Source of the DNA: Geothrix rubra | Lineage (GTDB): Bacteria; Acidobacteriota; Holophagae; Holophagales; Holophagaceae | Length of the DNA stretch: 64,000 nucleotides | Assembly (NCBI RefSeq): GCF_030268065.1 | Contig: NZ_BSDD01000005.1 | Span: 2,156 to 66,155, forward strand | Direction of reading: 5' to 3' | In this document: in pieces, positions 1 to 7,307 of the stretch | Position numbering within the stretch: position 1 is the first letter of the stretch | How the letters are laid out: the number at the start of each line of letters is the position of its first letter | Made by a program: the position numbers and the translations under genes | Notes under the pieces: generated by a model | Seen by the model: the letters and a program-made list of their open reading frames with translations, nothing else | Told to the model about the DNA's origin: nothing | Database searches by the model: none

Positions 1-608
1 CCCGTGGCCCCGGTCGCGCCGGTGGGACCGATGGGCCCCTGCGGACCGGCAGGGCCGGGCGCGCCGGCCACGGTGGCGGGCGACCAGGCGGAGCCGTTGT
101 AGACCAGGGACTGGCCCGCGGCGGGGGCGGTGGTGGTGTCCAGGGGCACGCCATTGAGGCGCAGCACCACGGTGGCGTTCTGCGTGCCGCCCACGTCGCC
201 GGCCAGGGGGCCGGAGAACTCGAAGGCGCTGCGGGCCTGGAGGGCGGGCACCAGGTCGGTGTCGGGCGTGAGGGCCACGCCGTTGATCACCAGGTGGAGC
301 CTGAGGTTGGGGGTGCCCAGGAGGGAGGCCGGGATGGCGGGCATGCCCGTGCCGCCCAGCTCCACGGCGTAGAGGCCGTTGTCCACGGAGACGTCCTGGG
401 GGCCGGAGTTCCACAGTTCGTTGGCCTGGGCGTCGAGGATGGAGAAGGTGAAGCTGCGGGTGCCGGTGACCGGCAGGCCGGCCTCCGTGAGGCGGCCCTG
501 GGTGGCCACGGCGGGGCTGGGCGGGGCGACGGCGGCGGCCCCCTGGGCGTGGAGGCCCGGGGTCAGCGCGACCAGCGCCAGGGTCACGAACGTGGCTCGA
601 AGGGACAT
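1..608 (-). CDS. Secreted collagen-like (Gly-X-Y) protein, 3' part cut by window edge
   Basis: Read by hand from the ATG at 608-606; the frame stays open to base 1, so the C-terminus lies outside the window. About 202 residues are visible. The first 22 form a signal peptide ending LHAQ. Residues of about 35-130 look like a globular stalk (segments such as ATQGRLTEAGLPVTGTRSF and YAVELGGTG resemble tail-fibre/collagen-repeat protein N-domains). From about residue 185 the sequence becomes GAPGPAGPQGPIGPTGATGA, a clear collagen-like triplet run that continues off the edge. Such proteins form surface fibres or are phage-tail-like adhesins; the role here is unknown. The neighbour upstream in the same direction is a lipoprotein gene 37 bases away, so the two may be one operon. 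Confidence 0.8.
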   Translation of the reverse strand, partial: MSLRATFVTLALVALTPGLHAQGAAAVAPPSPAVATQGRLTEAGLPVTGTRSFTFSILDAQANELWNSGPQDVSVDNGLYAVELGGTGMPAIPASLLGTPNLRLHLVINGVALTPDTDLVPALQARSAFEFSGPLAGDVGGTQNATVVLRLNGVPLDTTTAPAAGQSLVYNGSAWSPATVAGAPGPAGPQGPIGPTGATGAT

Positions 609-645
609 GGGCGGCTCGTCGGGGAGGGGCTGGGGACGGGGGGGC

Positions 646-1239
646 TCAGTGGGAGGCGGCGGTGGGGTCGAAGCCGTGGCGCACGGCCACGACCTGGGCC
701 GCGTCCGTGGCGGACCGGGCCGCGACGGGTTCCTGGATCACCGGGGTGTTGGCCAGGGTCCCGCCCGTCTGGGCCCGCCCGCTGGCCTGCACCAGGTCGG
801 CCCGGATCTGGCCGGGGGGCAGGGGCGGGGCGACGGTGAGGGCGAAGGTCACCTCGGCGACCGCGCTTCCGCCGCGGGCGACCACCCGCAGGCCCTGGAT
901 CGTCCGGGGGGCCACGGAGGCGTCCACCTGGAGCGCCAGGGTCCCCGAGGAATGGTCCGCGGCGATGCTGCCGCTTCCCGTGACGCCCGCCGGGGCGCCG
1001 TCCAGCGTGAGGGTCAGGGGCCCCTGGTAGTCCAGGAAGTGGGGCAGGGGCCGGGGCGCCGTCACCGTCACGAAGCCGCCGCCCCCGGCCGGGATGACCA
1101 GGCCCGCGGGCGTCACCTGCACCTGGAAGGACCCCGTCGAACTGTGGCCTTCGTCGTGCTTTCCGCCGAAGCAGCCCGCCAGGGGCAGGGCCAGAACGAC
1201 CGCCAGGGCCGCAGCCAGAGAACGCCTGTCTTTGTGCAT
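646..1239 (-). CDS. Predicted lipoprotein of unknown function
   Basis: 197 residues. The N-terminus has basic residues, a hydrophobic stretch and the lipobox LAGC with the lipidated cysteine at 23, so the product should be anchored in the envelope. The body is rich in small and beta-prone residues (VTPAGLVIPAGGGGFVTVTA, VDASVAPRTIQGLRVVARGG), suggesting an immunoglobulin-like beta-sandwich of the kind found in Ig-like or putative-adhesion domains. No catalytic motif is seen. It lies upstream of, and in line with, the collagen-like gene, and the two probably are transcribed together. A plausible ribosome site (gggagg, reading on the plus strand just outside the start) is not on the coding strand, so the start rests on the lipobox position. 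Function not recognised. Confidence 0.75.
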   Translation of the reverse strand: MHKDRRSLAAALAVVLALPLAGCFGGKHDEGHSSTGSFQVQVTPAGLVIPAGGGGFVTVTAPRPLPHFLDYQGPLTLTLDGAPAGVTGSGSIAADHSSGTLALQVDASVAPRTIQGLRVVARGGSAVAEVTFALTVAPPLPPGQIRADLVQASGRAQTGGTLANTPVIQEPVAARSATDAAQVVAVRHGFDPTAASH

Positions 1240-1493
1240 GGGAGGCTTTCAAAAAAAGAGGATGAGACCTAATTTCACGACGCCTTTTGCGTCCCGTCAA
1301 GCCTGTGGTAACAGGTTTATCCGGCTGGCCCCGGGCCCCGTCTGGTCCTGGATCCATGTCATTTTTTAATAGGGATGGGATGGTTTCTATTTGGATTAAT
1401 ACGGGTTATACAGCTTGTTCCAACATAAAATTAACTGGTCTCCCACAACCCGCCCGGGCTACCCTCGGGGCCGCCCTCTGGAGGTGGGCTTCC

Positions 1494-2321
1494 ATGACGC
1501 ACACCACGCTCCGCTCCCTCGTCTCCCGCCTGGCCTTCCTGGTGGCCCCGGCCCTGCTGGCCCAGGGCGGGCCCATGCCGCCGCCCCCGCTCATGCTGTT
1601 CGTCCACGAGGCGGTGAAGCCCGGGCGCGGCGCCGCCCACGAGGCCACCGAATCCGCCTGGTCCCGCGCCCTCGCCCGGGGCAAGGCCACGGACCACTAC
1701 CTGGGCATGAGCGCCCTCACCGGGCCCTCCGAGGCCCTGTTCATCATGGGCTACGGGTCCTACGCGGACTGGGAGGCCAAGCAGGGCGAGCTGGACCGGG
1801 ATCCGGCCCTGAAGCTGGAGGTGGAGAAGGTCGCCCAGCAGGATGGCGAGCAGCTCAGCAGCACCCGCAGCGTCCTGGGGACCCTGCGGCCGGACCTGGG
1901 CTACGGCCCGCCGGTGGAGATCGGGAAGATGCGCTACATGCGGGTGCGCACCTTCCGCCTCAAGCAGGGGCAGGGCAAGGCCTTCGAGGCGGGGGTGAAG
2001 ACGGCCCTGGCCGCCTACGGGAAGAGCCACTACCCCGCCTCCTTCGCCTTCTACGAGGTGGCCGCCGGCGCCTGGTCGCCCACCTACATCGTGCTCCGCC
2101 CCCTGAAGAACCTGGGCGAGATGGACGCCTTCGACACCGCCGACAAGGCCTTCATGGAAGCCCTGGGCGAGGAGGGCCAGAAGGCCATGCAGAAGGTCTT
2201 CACCGACACCGTCGCCGGGGTGGAGAACCAGCTCTACGCCTTCAATCCGAAGCTGAGCTACCCCGGCCCCGACACCGTCGCCAGCGATCCCGCCTTCTGG
2301 ACCCCCAAGCCCGGGAAGTAG
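1494..2321 (+). CDS. Secreted NIPSNAP/dimeric-barrel-like protein
   Basis: 275 residues from the ATG at 1494, preceded by tggagg nine bases upstream; the open frame extends further 5' but that part crosses an AT-rich leader and is not protein-like. Residues 1-24 form a signal peptide (hydrophobic, ending LLAQ). The mature part shows two similar halves with patterns such as MLFVHEAVKPGRG, FIMGYGSYADWEAK and MRYMRVRTFRLKQGQGKAFE, which look like tandem ferredoxin-like alpha+beta units of the NIPSNAP/ABM type. That fold serves varied small enzymes and binding proteins, so no reaction can be named. The gene stands alone between a divergent lipoprotein gene and a convergent AraC regulator. Confidence is high that it is a gene, low for the fold. 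Confidence 0.8.
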   Translation: MTHTTLRSLVSRLAFLVAPALLAQGGPMPPPPLMLFVHEAVKPGRGAAHEATESAWSRALARGKATDHYLGMSALTGPSEALFIMGYGSYADWEAKQGELDRDPALKLEVEKVAQQDGEQLSSTRSVLGTLRPDLGYGPPVEIGKMRYMRVRTFRLKQGQGKAFEAGVKTALAAYGKSHYPASFAFYEVAAGAWSPTYIVLRPLKNLGEMDAFDTADKAFMEALGEEGQKAMQKVFTDTVAGVENQLYAFNPKLSYPGPDTVASDPAFWTPKPGK

Positions 2322-2369
2322 GCGGCGGGGAAGGGCGGTCGTGGGCCGCCCTTCCGCCCCGTCCTGGGC

Positions 2370-3161
2370 TCACAGGCAGAACTCGGAGCCCTGGAGGAAG
2401 GCCCGGGGCGGGGCGCCCACGGCGGCGGTGAAGGCCCGGGTGAACTGGGCCTGGTCGTAGTAGCCGGCATCGAGGGCCAGGCGGGTGAGGGAGGCCCCGG
2501 GTCCGTGGGCGCGGAGCACCCCGCGCAGGCGGAGGATGGCGGCCAGCTGCTTGGGGGAGGCGCCGACGCTGCGGCGGAAGCGCTTCTCCAGGCCGTCCAC
2601 GCTCACGCCGAGCCCGCGGGCCAGGGGGCCCACCCGCGTCCCGCCCGGGTCGGCGCGGAGGGCCCGCAGGGCCGCGCCCACGAGGGCGTCCCCCCGCCAG
2701 TCCCGGCGCGCCAGCCGCTGGCAAAGGAAGGCCTCCAGCGCCTCCACCCGCGCCCGGGGGTTGGCAGCGGCGCGGATGCGGGCGGCCGCCGCCGCGACTT
2801 CGCCGGGATCCAGCAGGTCCTCCAGGGCCACGGTCGCCCCGAAGAGCCGGTGCAGGGGAAGCTCCAGGAAGGCCCCGGCGCCCCCGGCGCGGAACCTGGC
2901 CACCACGAGGCCGCTGCCCCGGTCCGTGAGCATGTGCCGGGCCGTGGCCCGCAGGCCCGTCACCACGTGGTCGGGCACGGCGATCCGGGCGGCGCCCTCC
3001 ACCAGCCGGGAGGCCCCCGCGTAGCGGAAGCCCAGCACCAGTCCCGGTTCCGGGGGCAGCATCCGCAGGGTCTCCGCGTCCGCCTCGAGGACCTGGAAGG
3101 CGCGGACGAAGGGGGCGAGGGCCTCGCCCGGGGCGAAGGTGTGGACCTGCATGGGGGACAT
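2370..3161 (-). CDS. AraC-family transcriptional regulator
   Basis: 263 residues. The C-terminal hundred residues carry the two helix-turn-helix motifs of AraC proteins: GPLARGLGVSVDGLEKRFRR for the first and the signature ALDAGYYDQAQFTRAFTAAVG (split here only for length) for the second, followed by PRAFL. The N-terminal part (DUF6597-like, with the sequence LPPEPGLVLGFRYAG) is the type that precedes AraC HTH domains in uncharacterised regulators. The gene is divergent from the ABM-domain gene 98 bases away, so that gene is its likely target, possibly along with itself. The second methionine (MQVHTF, start at 3152) is an equally plausible start because neither has a strong ribosome site. Confidence 0.88.
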   Translation of the reverse strand: MSPMQVHTFAPGEALAPFVRAFQVLEADAETLRMLPPEPGLVLGFRYAGASRLVEGAARIAVPDHVVTGLRATARHMLTDRGSGLVVARFRAGGAGAFLELPLHRLFGATVALEDLLDPGEVAAAAARIRAAANPRARVEALEAFLCQRLARRDWRGDALVGAALRALRADPGGTRVGPLARGLGVSVDGLEKRFRRSVGASPKQLAAILRLRGVLRAHGPGASLTRLALDAGYYDQAQFTRAFTAAVGAPPRAFLQGSEFCL

Positions 3162-3259
3162 GCTAGCGGGGCGGAGTTCCTGAATTCATACAAGTTCCGG
3201 GAGGCCGTCACGACAACCATCGGGGAGCGGCGCGATCCGCCCGCCCCAAGGAGACCCCC

Positions 3260-3616
3260 ATGACCGCCTTCACCCTCGATCCCGGCCGCACGCCCGCCCA
3301 GGCTGTCCGCCTCGACGCCTTCCTCCTCCCCGAGGCCGCCCGGGCCCCCTTCCTGGAACGGATGGCGGAGAACCTGGCCTTCCTCCGCACCCTGCCCGGC
3401 TTCCAGGGCCACGTGGTGCTGGAGAAGCGGCGGGGCGAGGGCGCCTACAACCTGGTCACCCTCGCCGCCTGGGACAGCCAGGAGGCCCTCGACGCCGCGG
3501 GCCTGGCGGTGCGGGCGCACCACCAGCAGCTGGGCCTCGACCTGGCCGGCACCCTGGCGGGCTGGGGCGTGCAGCTGGTGCGGGCCGACTACGCGGCGCC
3601 GGCGGGCCTCTCGTGA
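3260..3616 (+). CDS. ABM-domain (antibiotic biosynthesis monooxygenase-like) protein
   Basis: 118 residues with aaggag six bases before the ATG. The sequence has the layout of a single dimeric alpha+beta barrel unit: an N-terminal strand, a helix with MAENLAFLRTLPGF, then a strand GHVVLEKRRGEGAYNLVTLAAWDSQEAL, which is typical of ABM proteins (quinol or heme-handling monooxygenases and relatives). Without the histidine/asparagine heme ligands being obvious, the substrate cannot be assigned. Its start faces the AraC regulator gene, a common arrangement where the regulator controls the small enzyme. Downstream about 230 bases hold no gene. Confidence 0.8.
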   Translation: MTAFTLDPGRTPAQAVRLDAFLLPEAARAPFLERMAENLAFLRTLPGFQGHVVLEKRRGEGAYNLVTLAAWDSQEALDAAGLAVRAHHQQLGLDLAGTLAGWGVQLVRADYAAPAGLS

Positions 3617-3844
3617 GGGAAGACCCGCCGCAGGGGCCGGCGCGGGCCGGGGAAATCCAGGGGGCGTGCGGGCGCGGCGCGGGGCGCCGGCCGCGGGTGC
3701 GAAAGGACGGCGGAAAGGGCGGGAATCGCTCACGCCCGCGGTGGATCTGCCGATAGGCGGGGGAAGGGAATCCGACCTTCCCCCCCCATCCCGGTTCCGC
3801 AGCCCCTCAACCCTGCTTGCAACGTGTCAAGGGAGGCACCGCCC

Positions 3845-4312
3845 ATGACCAGGCCCCTGTGTACGCGCCTCGCCGTGCTGGCCCTCGGCGGCTCCCTCCT
3901 GTCCGCCGCGCCGTCCTTCGACACGGTCAAGGCCCCCGTCCCCCGGAAGGACGCCGCCCAGCTGGCCCTCGCCTTCCCCTCGGACTTCCGGCCCGAGCAG
4001 GGCGTGTCCTGGGACGGCCGGATCGGCTGGAAGGCCCCGGAGCGGGTCGCGGTCTTCGCCGTCGCCCTGGAGCTGTCGCTGAAGGAGGTCGTCCGTCCCG
4101 ACAGCCCCTTCCACCTGAGCGTCACGGTGGTCCGGGCCGAGAAGCGCACCGGCACCTTCGTCGTCGAGTTCGCCATCCTGGATCCCACCGGGGAGAGCGT
4201 GGAGTCGGTCCAGGTGGAGGGCGTCGGCCCCACCAACCACCGCATGGACGAGGTCTATCCCGCCGTGGCCGGGCAGATCGTCGCCACCTTCAAGAAGAAC
4301 GTCCTGCAGTAG
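3845..4312 (+). CDS. Secreted protein of unknown function
   Basis: 155 residues from the ATG at 3845, which has gggagg ten bases upstream; a seven-codon longer frame exists but lacks a ribosome site. The N-terminus is a signal peptide (RLAVLALGGSLLSAAP). The rest is a small beta-rich domain with no cysteines and no motif I know (KAPERVAVFAVALELSLKEV, RTGTFVVEFAILDPTGESV). It looks like an envelope protein of one compact domain. It is convergent with the next gene, whose end is only 12 bases away. Confidence 0.72.
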   Translation: MTRPLCTRLAVLALGGSLLSAAPSFDTVKAPVPRKDAAQLALAFPSDFRPEQGVSWDGRIGWKAPERVAVFAVALELSLKEVVRPDSPFHLSVTVVRAEKRTGTFVVEFAILDPTGESVESVQVEGVGPTNHRMDEVYPAVAGQIVATFKKNVLQ

Positions 4313-4324
4313 GCCGCGGCTCGG

Positions 4325-4750
4325 CTACCGGCGCCGCCCCAGCAGGGCCATGCCCAGGCCCAGGAAGGTGAGGACGAGGGCGGCGGCGAGGACGGTGCGC
4401 AGGGGCACGGCCTTGCGGTCCTGGAGCTCCGTGCGGACGCGGCCGGGGCGGTCGCTCCAGCGGTTGCCGCTCTGGGTGGTGACGCGGAACTTCCGCACCT
4501 CCGTGCTGGGCAGGGGCGGGCGGGCGCTGGTCTGGGATTTCCCCTCGGCGTCCTCCCAGTGGTAGAAGGCCGTGCCGGCCATGAGGGGCTCGTCCGCCCG
4601 CGTCACCGGCGTCCCCGGCTTCAGCACCACCTCCATGGCCGGCAGGCTCCCCAGGAACCCCTGCGCCGGCTGGTAGCCCACCGAGAACACCACCGCCAGC
4701 GCCCCCAGGGCGATCCCCAGCAGCGACAGGATGATCCCGGTGTTCCGCAT
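4325..4750 (-). CDS. Small inner-membrane protein with two membrane segments
   Basis: 141 residues starting at the ATG at 4750 (MRNTGIILSLLG); the longer frame upstream runs into the palindromic repeat and is unlikely. There is one membrane segment at residues 5-25 (ILSLLGIALGALAVVFSVGY) and another near the end (LAAALVLTFLGLGMALLG) followed by the basic anchor GRRR. Between them lies a hydrophilic, about 85-residue loop that should face the periplasm. This layout resembles DUF3185-like or other small envelope proteins, but I do not recognise it. The adjacent plus-strand gene ends 12 bases from its stop. Confidence 0.68.
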   Translation of the reverse strand: MRNTGIILSLLGIALGALAVVFSVGYQPAQGFLGSLPAMEVVLKPGTPVTRADEPLMAGTAFYHWEDAEGKSQTSARPPLPSTEVRKFRVTTQSGNRWSDRPGRVRTELQDRKAVPLRTVLAAALVLTFLGLGMALLGRRR

Positions 4751-4802
4751 GGCTGGCCTCCGGAGGGGTGGCACCATCCTAGCGGGAGCGGCGGAAAACG
4801 GA

Positions 4803-4930
4803 GAAAGGCGGGAACACCGATGCACACCGAAAAGGCATGATGAACACCGATCAAGACAGAACCGCGTAAAGGCCTGCCTTGTTCTTATCTGTGTTGATCA
4901 GCTTTGATCGGTGTTCATCGGTGTTCCGTT
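4803..4930 (+). repeat. Palindromic intergenic repeat, family A, copy 1
   Basis: The unit 'gatgaacaccgat' and close variants occur repeatedly, first in one orientation and then in the other. The outer arms ggaacaccgatgcacaccga (4811-4830) and tcggtgttcatcggtgttcc (4908-4927) are inverted repeats with 19 of 20 positions matching, so the element can fold into a long hairpin. The first 45 bases are almost identical to 6050-6092 on the other side of the dehydrogenase gene. The composition is much more AT-rich than the neighbouring genes. Confidence 0.85.
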
Positions 4931-5032
4931 TTTCATCTGTTCCCCGATGGGATTCCAGGGCGCAGGTCCTGGCGCGTTCCGGTGCCGGGCGGCATCCCAG
5001 GTACCCTCGAAGCGTTTCTTGGAGGAGCCCCC

Positions 5033-6034
5033 ATGCCCAGCCCCCAGACGCCCCTGCCTTCCGGGTTCGGACCCGCGACCACGGCCCGGGAGGTGCTGCG
5101 GGGGATCGACCTCGGGGGGCGGGTGGCGGTGGTGACGGGGGGCTCGGCGGGGCTGGGGCTGGCGACCACCCGGGCCCTGGTGGAGGCGGGGGCCACGGTG
5201 GTGGTGCCGGCCCGGAACCTGGCCAAGGCCCAGGGGGCCCTGGCGGGGCTGCCCCGGGTGGAGGTGGCCCCCCTGGACCTGCTGGATCCGGCCTCCATCG
5301 ATGCCTTCGCGAAGGGCTTCCTGGCCTCGGGGCGGCCGCTGCCCATGCTCATCGCCAATGCCGGGATCATGGCCACGCCCCTGGCCCGGGACGCCCGGGG
5401 CTACGAGCAGCAGTTCGCGGCAAACCACCTGGGGCACTTCCAGCTCACGGCGCGGCTCTGGCCCGCGCTCCTCAAGGCCGGACGGGCGGGGGGCGCCCGG
5501 GTGGTGGCCCTGTCCTCGCGCGGCCACCAGCGGGCGGGGGTGGACCTGGACGATCCGAACTTCGAGCGGCGCCCCTACGACCGCTGGCAGGCCTACGGCC
5601 AGGCCAAGAGCGCCAACGTCCTCTTCGCCGTGGCCCTGGACCGGCGCGGCGAGCCCCACGGCGTGCGCGCCTTCGCCGTGCACCCCGGCGTGATCCTCAC
5701 GGACCTGGGCCAGCACATGACCGAGGAGGACCGGCAGGCCTTCGGCCTCACGGCGGCGGACGGCCCCGGCACTGTGCCCCCGGGCCGCTCCGTGGCCGAG
5801 GGCGGCGACTTCAAGACCGTGGAGCAGGGCGCCGCCACCTCCGTGTGGTGTGCGGCGCACCCCCAGCTCGCGGGCCGGGGCGGCGTCTACTGCCAGGACG
5901 GCGACGTGGCCCCCGTCCTGCCGCTAGGGGCCCCCGGCACCGTCGGCGTGCGCCCCCACGCCATCGACCCCCAGATCGCCGAGCGACTGTGGGCCCTGAG
6001 CGAGCAGCTCACGGGGGTGAGGTTCGAGGGGTGA
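5033..6034 (+). CDS. Short-chain dehydrogenase/reductase (SDR)
   Basis: 333 residues from the ATG at 5033, which follows ttggaggag; the open frame upstream belongs to the repeat. It has the Rossmann cofactor motif TGGSAGLG near residue 38, the NAG motif (IANAGIM), a catalytic serine region VVALSSRGHQ and the active-site YGQAK (YxxxK). The length and the C-terminal part (VHPGVILTDLGQHM) match the retinol/WW-domain-type oxidoreductase branch of classical SDRs that reduce or oxidise hydroxyl groups with NAD(P). The substrate is unknown. It stands alone between two copies of repeat family A, and a decayed copy of its own 3' end is found at 6335-6397, so the locus has been duplicated. Confidence 0.92.
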   Translation: MPSPQTPLPSGFGPATTAREVLRGIDLGGRVAVVTGGSAGLGLATTRALVEAGATVVVPARNLAKAQGALAGLPRVEVAPLDLLDPASIDAFAKGFLASGRPLPMLIANAGIMATPLARDARGYEQQFAANHLGHFQLTARLWPALLKAGRAGGARVVALSSRGHQRAGVDLDDPNFERRPYDRWQAYGQAKSANVLFAVALDRRGEPHGVRAFAVHPGVILTDLGQHMTEEDRQAFGLTAADGPGTVPPGRSVAEGGDFKTVEQGAATSVWCAAHPQLAGRGGVYCQDGDVAPVLPLGAPGTVGVRPHAIDPQIAERLWALSEQLTGVRFEG

Positions 6035-6047
6035 GGCCAAAAAAGCA

Positions 6048-6171
6048 AAAGGCGGGAACACCGATGAACACCGAAAAGGCATGATGAACACTGATTAAGG
6101 CAAATCGCCTCACGGCCTGCATTATTTTTATCGGTGTTTATCCGCTATTATCAGTGTTGATCGGTGATCAG
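6048..6171 (+). repeat. Palindromic intergenic repeat, family A, copy 2
   Basis: Begins aggcgggaacaccgatgaac and matches copy 1 almost base for base over its first 45 positions, in the same orientation. The second half (tcggtgtttatccgctatta, tcagtgttgatcggtgatca) has the same units in reverse orientation, so it too can fold, but its arms have drifted more than those of copy 1. It starts about 10 bases after the dehydrogenase stop codon. It forms the first part of the 438-base gene-free stretch between the dehydrogenase and the AT-rich island. Confidence 0.82.
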
Positions 6172-6244
6172 CTTTGTTTCTTTTCTCTGGATTGATTCCG
6201 GGCCGCTCTGACATGTATCTGCGGAGGCAGGCGGGGCAGCGGTG

Positions 6245-6320
6245 TGGGGCGGAGAAAAGCGGACATAAAGCCCTGTCTTGCTCCGTTTTCCTCAACTCCT
6301 CCAAAGTCCTCCGCTTCAAC
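6245..6320. repeat. Degenerate inverted repeat, different family
   Basis: The stretch gcggagaaaagcgga near 6250 is answered by tccgttttcctcaactcctc near 6285-6305; the reverse complement of the latter reads gaggaaaacgga, so the two halves can pair over about 12 bases with mismatches. The words (cggagaaa, ggacttt, ggaggagttgagg on the minus strand) resemble intergenic repeat text seen in many environmental bacteria. This is by-eye pattern matching and the family has no name I can give. Confidence 0.45.
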
Positions 6321-6334
6321 AATTCCTTGACCCC

Positions 6335-6397
6335 GACCCTGCAGAACGCCTGGGGAGCCTAAGCGAACGGCTCACGGCGGGGTTCGGTCCGAGGAGT
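6335..6397 (+). pseudogene. Eroded 3' end of a second SDR gene
   Basis: In frame from 6335 the bases read DPAERLGSLSERLTAGFG, which lines up with the C-terminus DPQIAERLWALSEQLTGVRF of the intact dehydrogenase at 5033-6034. No start, cofactor motif or active site remains, so this is only a scar. It shows that a second dehydrogenase copy once stood here and that most of it was lost, either before or during the arrival of the AT-rich island that begins within a few bases. Confidence 0.75.
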
Positions 6398-6472
6398 AGG
6401 GCAGGGAATTATGTGGAAGAAGAGGGGTGAGATTATGGTTACGAATTGCATAGCTGCATAAAACATTTGATC

Positions 6473-7303
6473 TTACAAGAAACGCAATTGAAGGTTATCG
6501 AAAGTTGTTTTAATTTTTATATCATCCAGTGGGCCAAAATCGGATTCGCACCAAAATAATCTAGCTGTGCGACTAAACTCCTCATTAATAATAGACCAAT
6601 CTTTACTAAAAATAGGATTGGTTTCATGGATAAAATTGGTAGTAATAACATGGTCACATATCAATAAATTGAGTGACCTAATTAAATTTTCCATGGAAGC
6701 GATTGATGTCTGTATTGTTCCAAAATTCACCGAGACAACAGATGAGTTGTAGGGTTCAGGTAAATTTAGTTTTTGCGCATTGTTAGCCCCTATGTGCCCA
6801 GCTGCATGAACGATACAATGCCGAATTTCGCATAAGTTTTCATAATCTTGAAGAGAAGCTTTCACTGATTCATTTTTATTTATATCAAGGCCAATGATGT
6901 TTAATATTTTTGCTTTTATTTCTTTGCTTCCAGAGAGCGGATCCCGGTCTATAAGTGCTAGGCCCATTTGTTCATGTTTATACCAATCAATTGAACCAAA
7001 GCGAATTTGCATATCATAGCATCTATTTCTGCAATTTTGGTTAATCGCCACGAGAGAGCTAAGTATGGTCCTCACATATTTTTCTACGAAAGATACTATT
7101 CCAAGGATTACTAATCCACCAAGGTTTGGGTGAGTTTTTAATTGGGCTGGTGTAGCTAATTTGATAATGTCATTTGATTGTGAAATGTATGAATCAATTG
7201 GGCTGGAGGGGTAAAGGATTGGGGTAATCGTAAAGTAGTCTGTAGTTTCTACCCTGGCCTCGGGAAGAACAGTATTAGGTGAGAATAGATCATGAATGGG
7301 CAT
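6473..7303 (-). CDS. HEPN-domain protein, putative RNase or toxin-like effector
   Basis: 276 residues, AT-rich codons. The key feature is EIRHCIVHAAGH, where R161 and H166 give the R-x4-H motif of HEPN ribonucleases, with a polar residue (H162) straight after the arginine as is usual in active members. A helix with FVEKYVRTILSSL around 72-84 fits the first long HEPN helix, and the region 188-215 (VVSVNFGTIQTSIASMENLI) fits a closing helix. Known HEPN proteins cleave RNA, often in phage defence or toxin-antitoxin pairs; that this one does so is inference. It starts four bases after the stop of the ATPase gene, so the two are translated from one transcript. No signal peptide or membrane segment. 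I cannot match it to a named defence system. Confidence 0.72.
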   Translation of the reverse strand: MPIHDLFSPNTVLPEARVETTDYFTITPILYPSSPIDSYISQSNDIIKLATPAQLKTHPNLGGLVILGIVSFVEKYVRTILSSLVAINQNCRNRCYDMQIRFGSIDWYKHEQMGLALIDRDPLSGSKEIKAKILNIIGLDINKNESVKASLQDYENLCEIRHCIVHAAGHIGANNAQKLNLPEPYNSSVVSVNFGTIQTSIASMENLIRSLNLLICDHVITTNFIHETNPIFSKDWSIINEEFSRTARLFWCESDFGPLDDIKIKTTFDNLQLRFL

Positions 7304-7307
7304 ATGA

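Noticed and set aside
6174-6362. 62-residue plus-strand and 64-residue minus-strand frames in the gap after SDR
   Set aside because: Both cross repeat elements and the SDR scar, with no ribosome site or conserved look.
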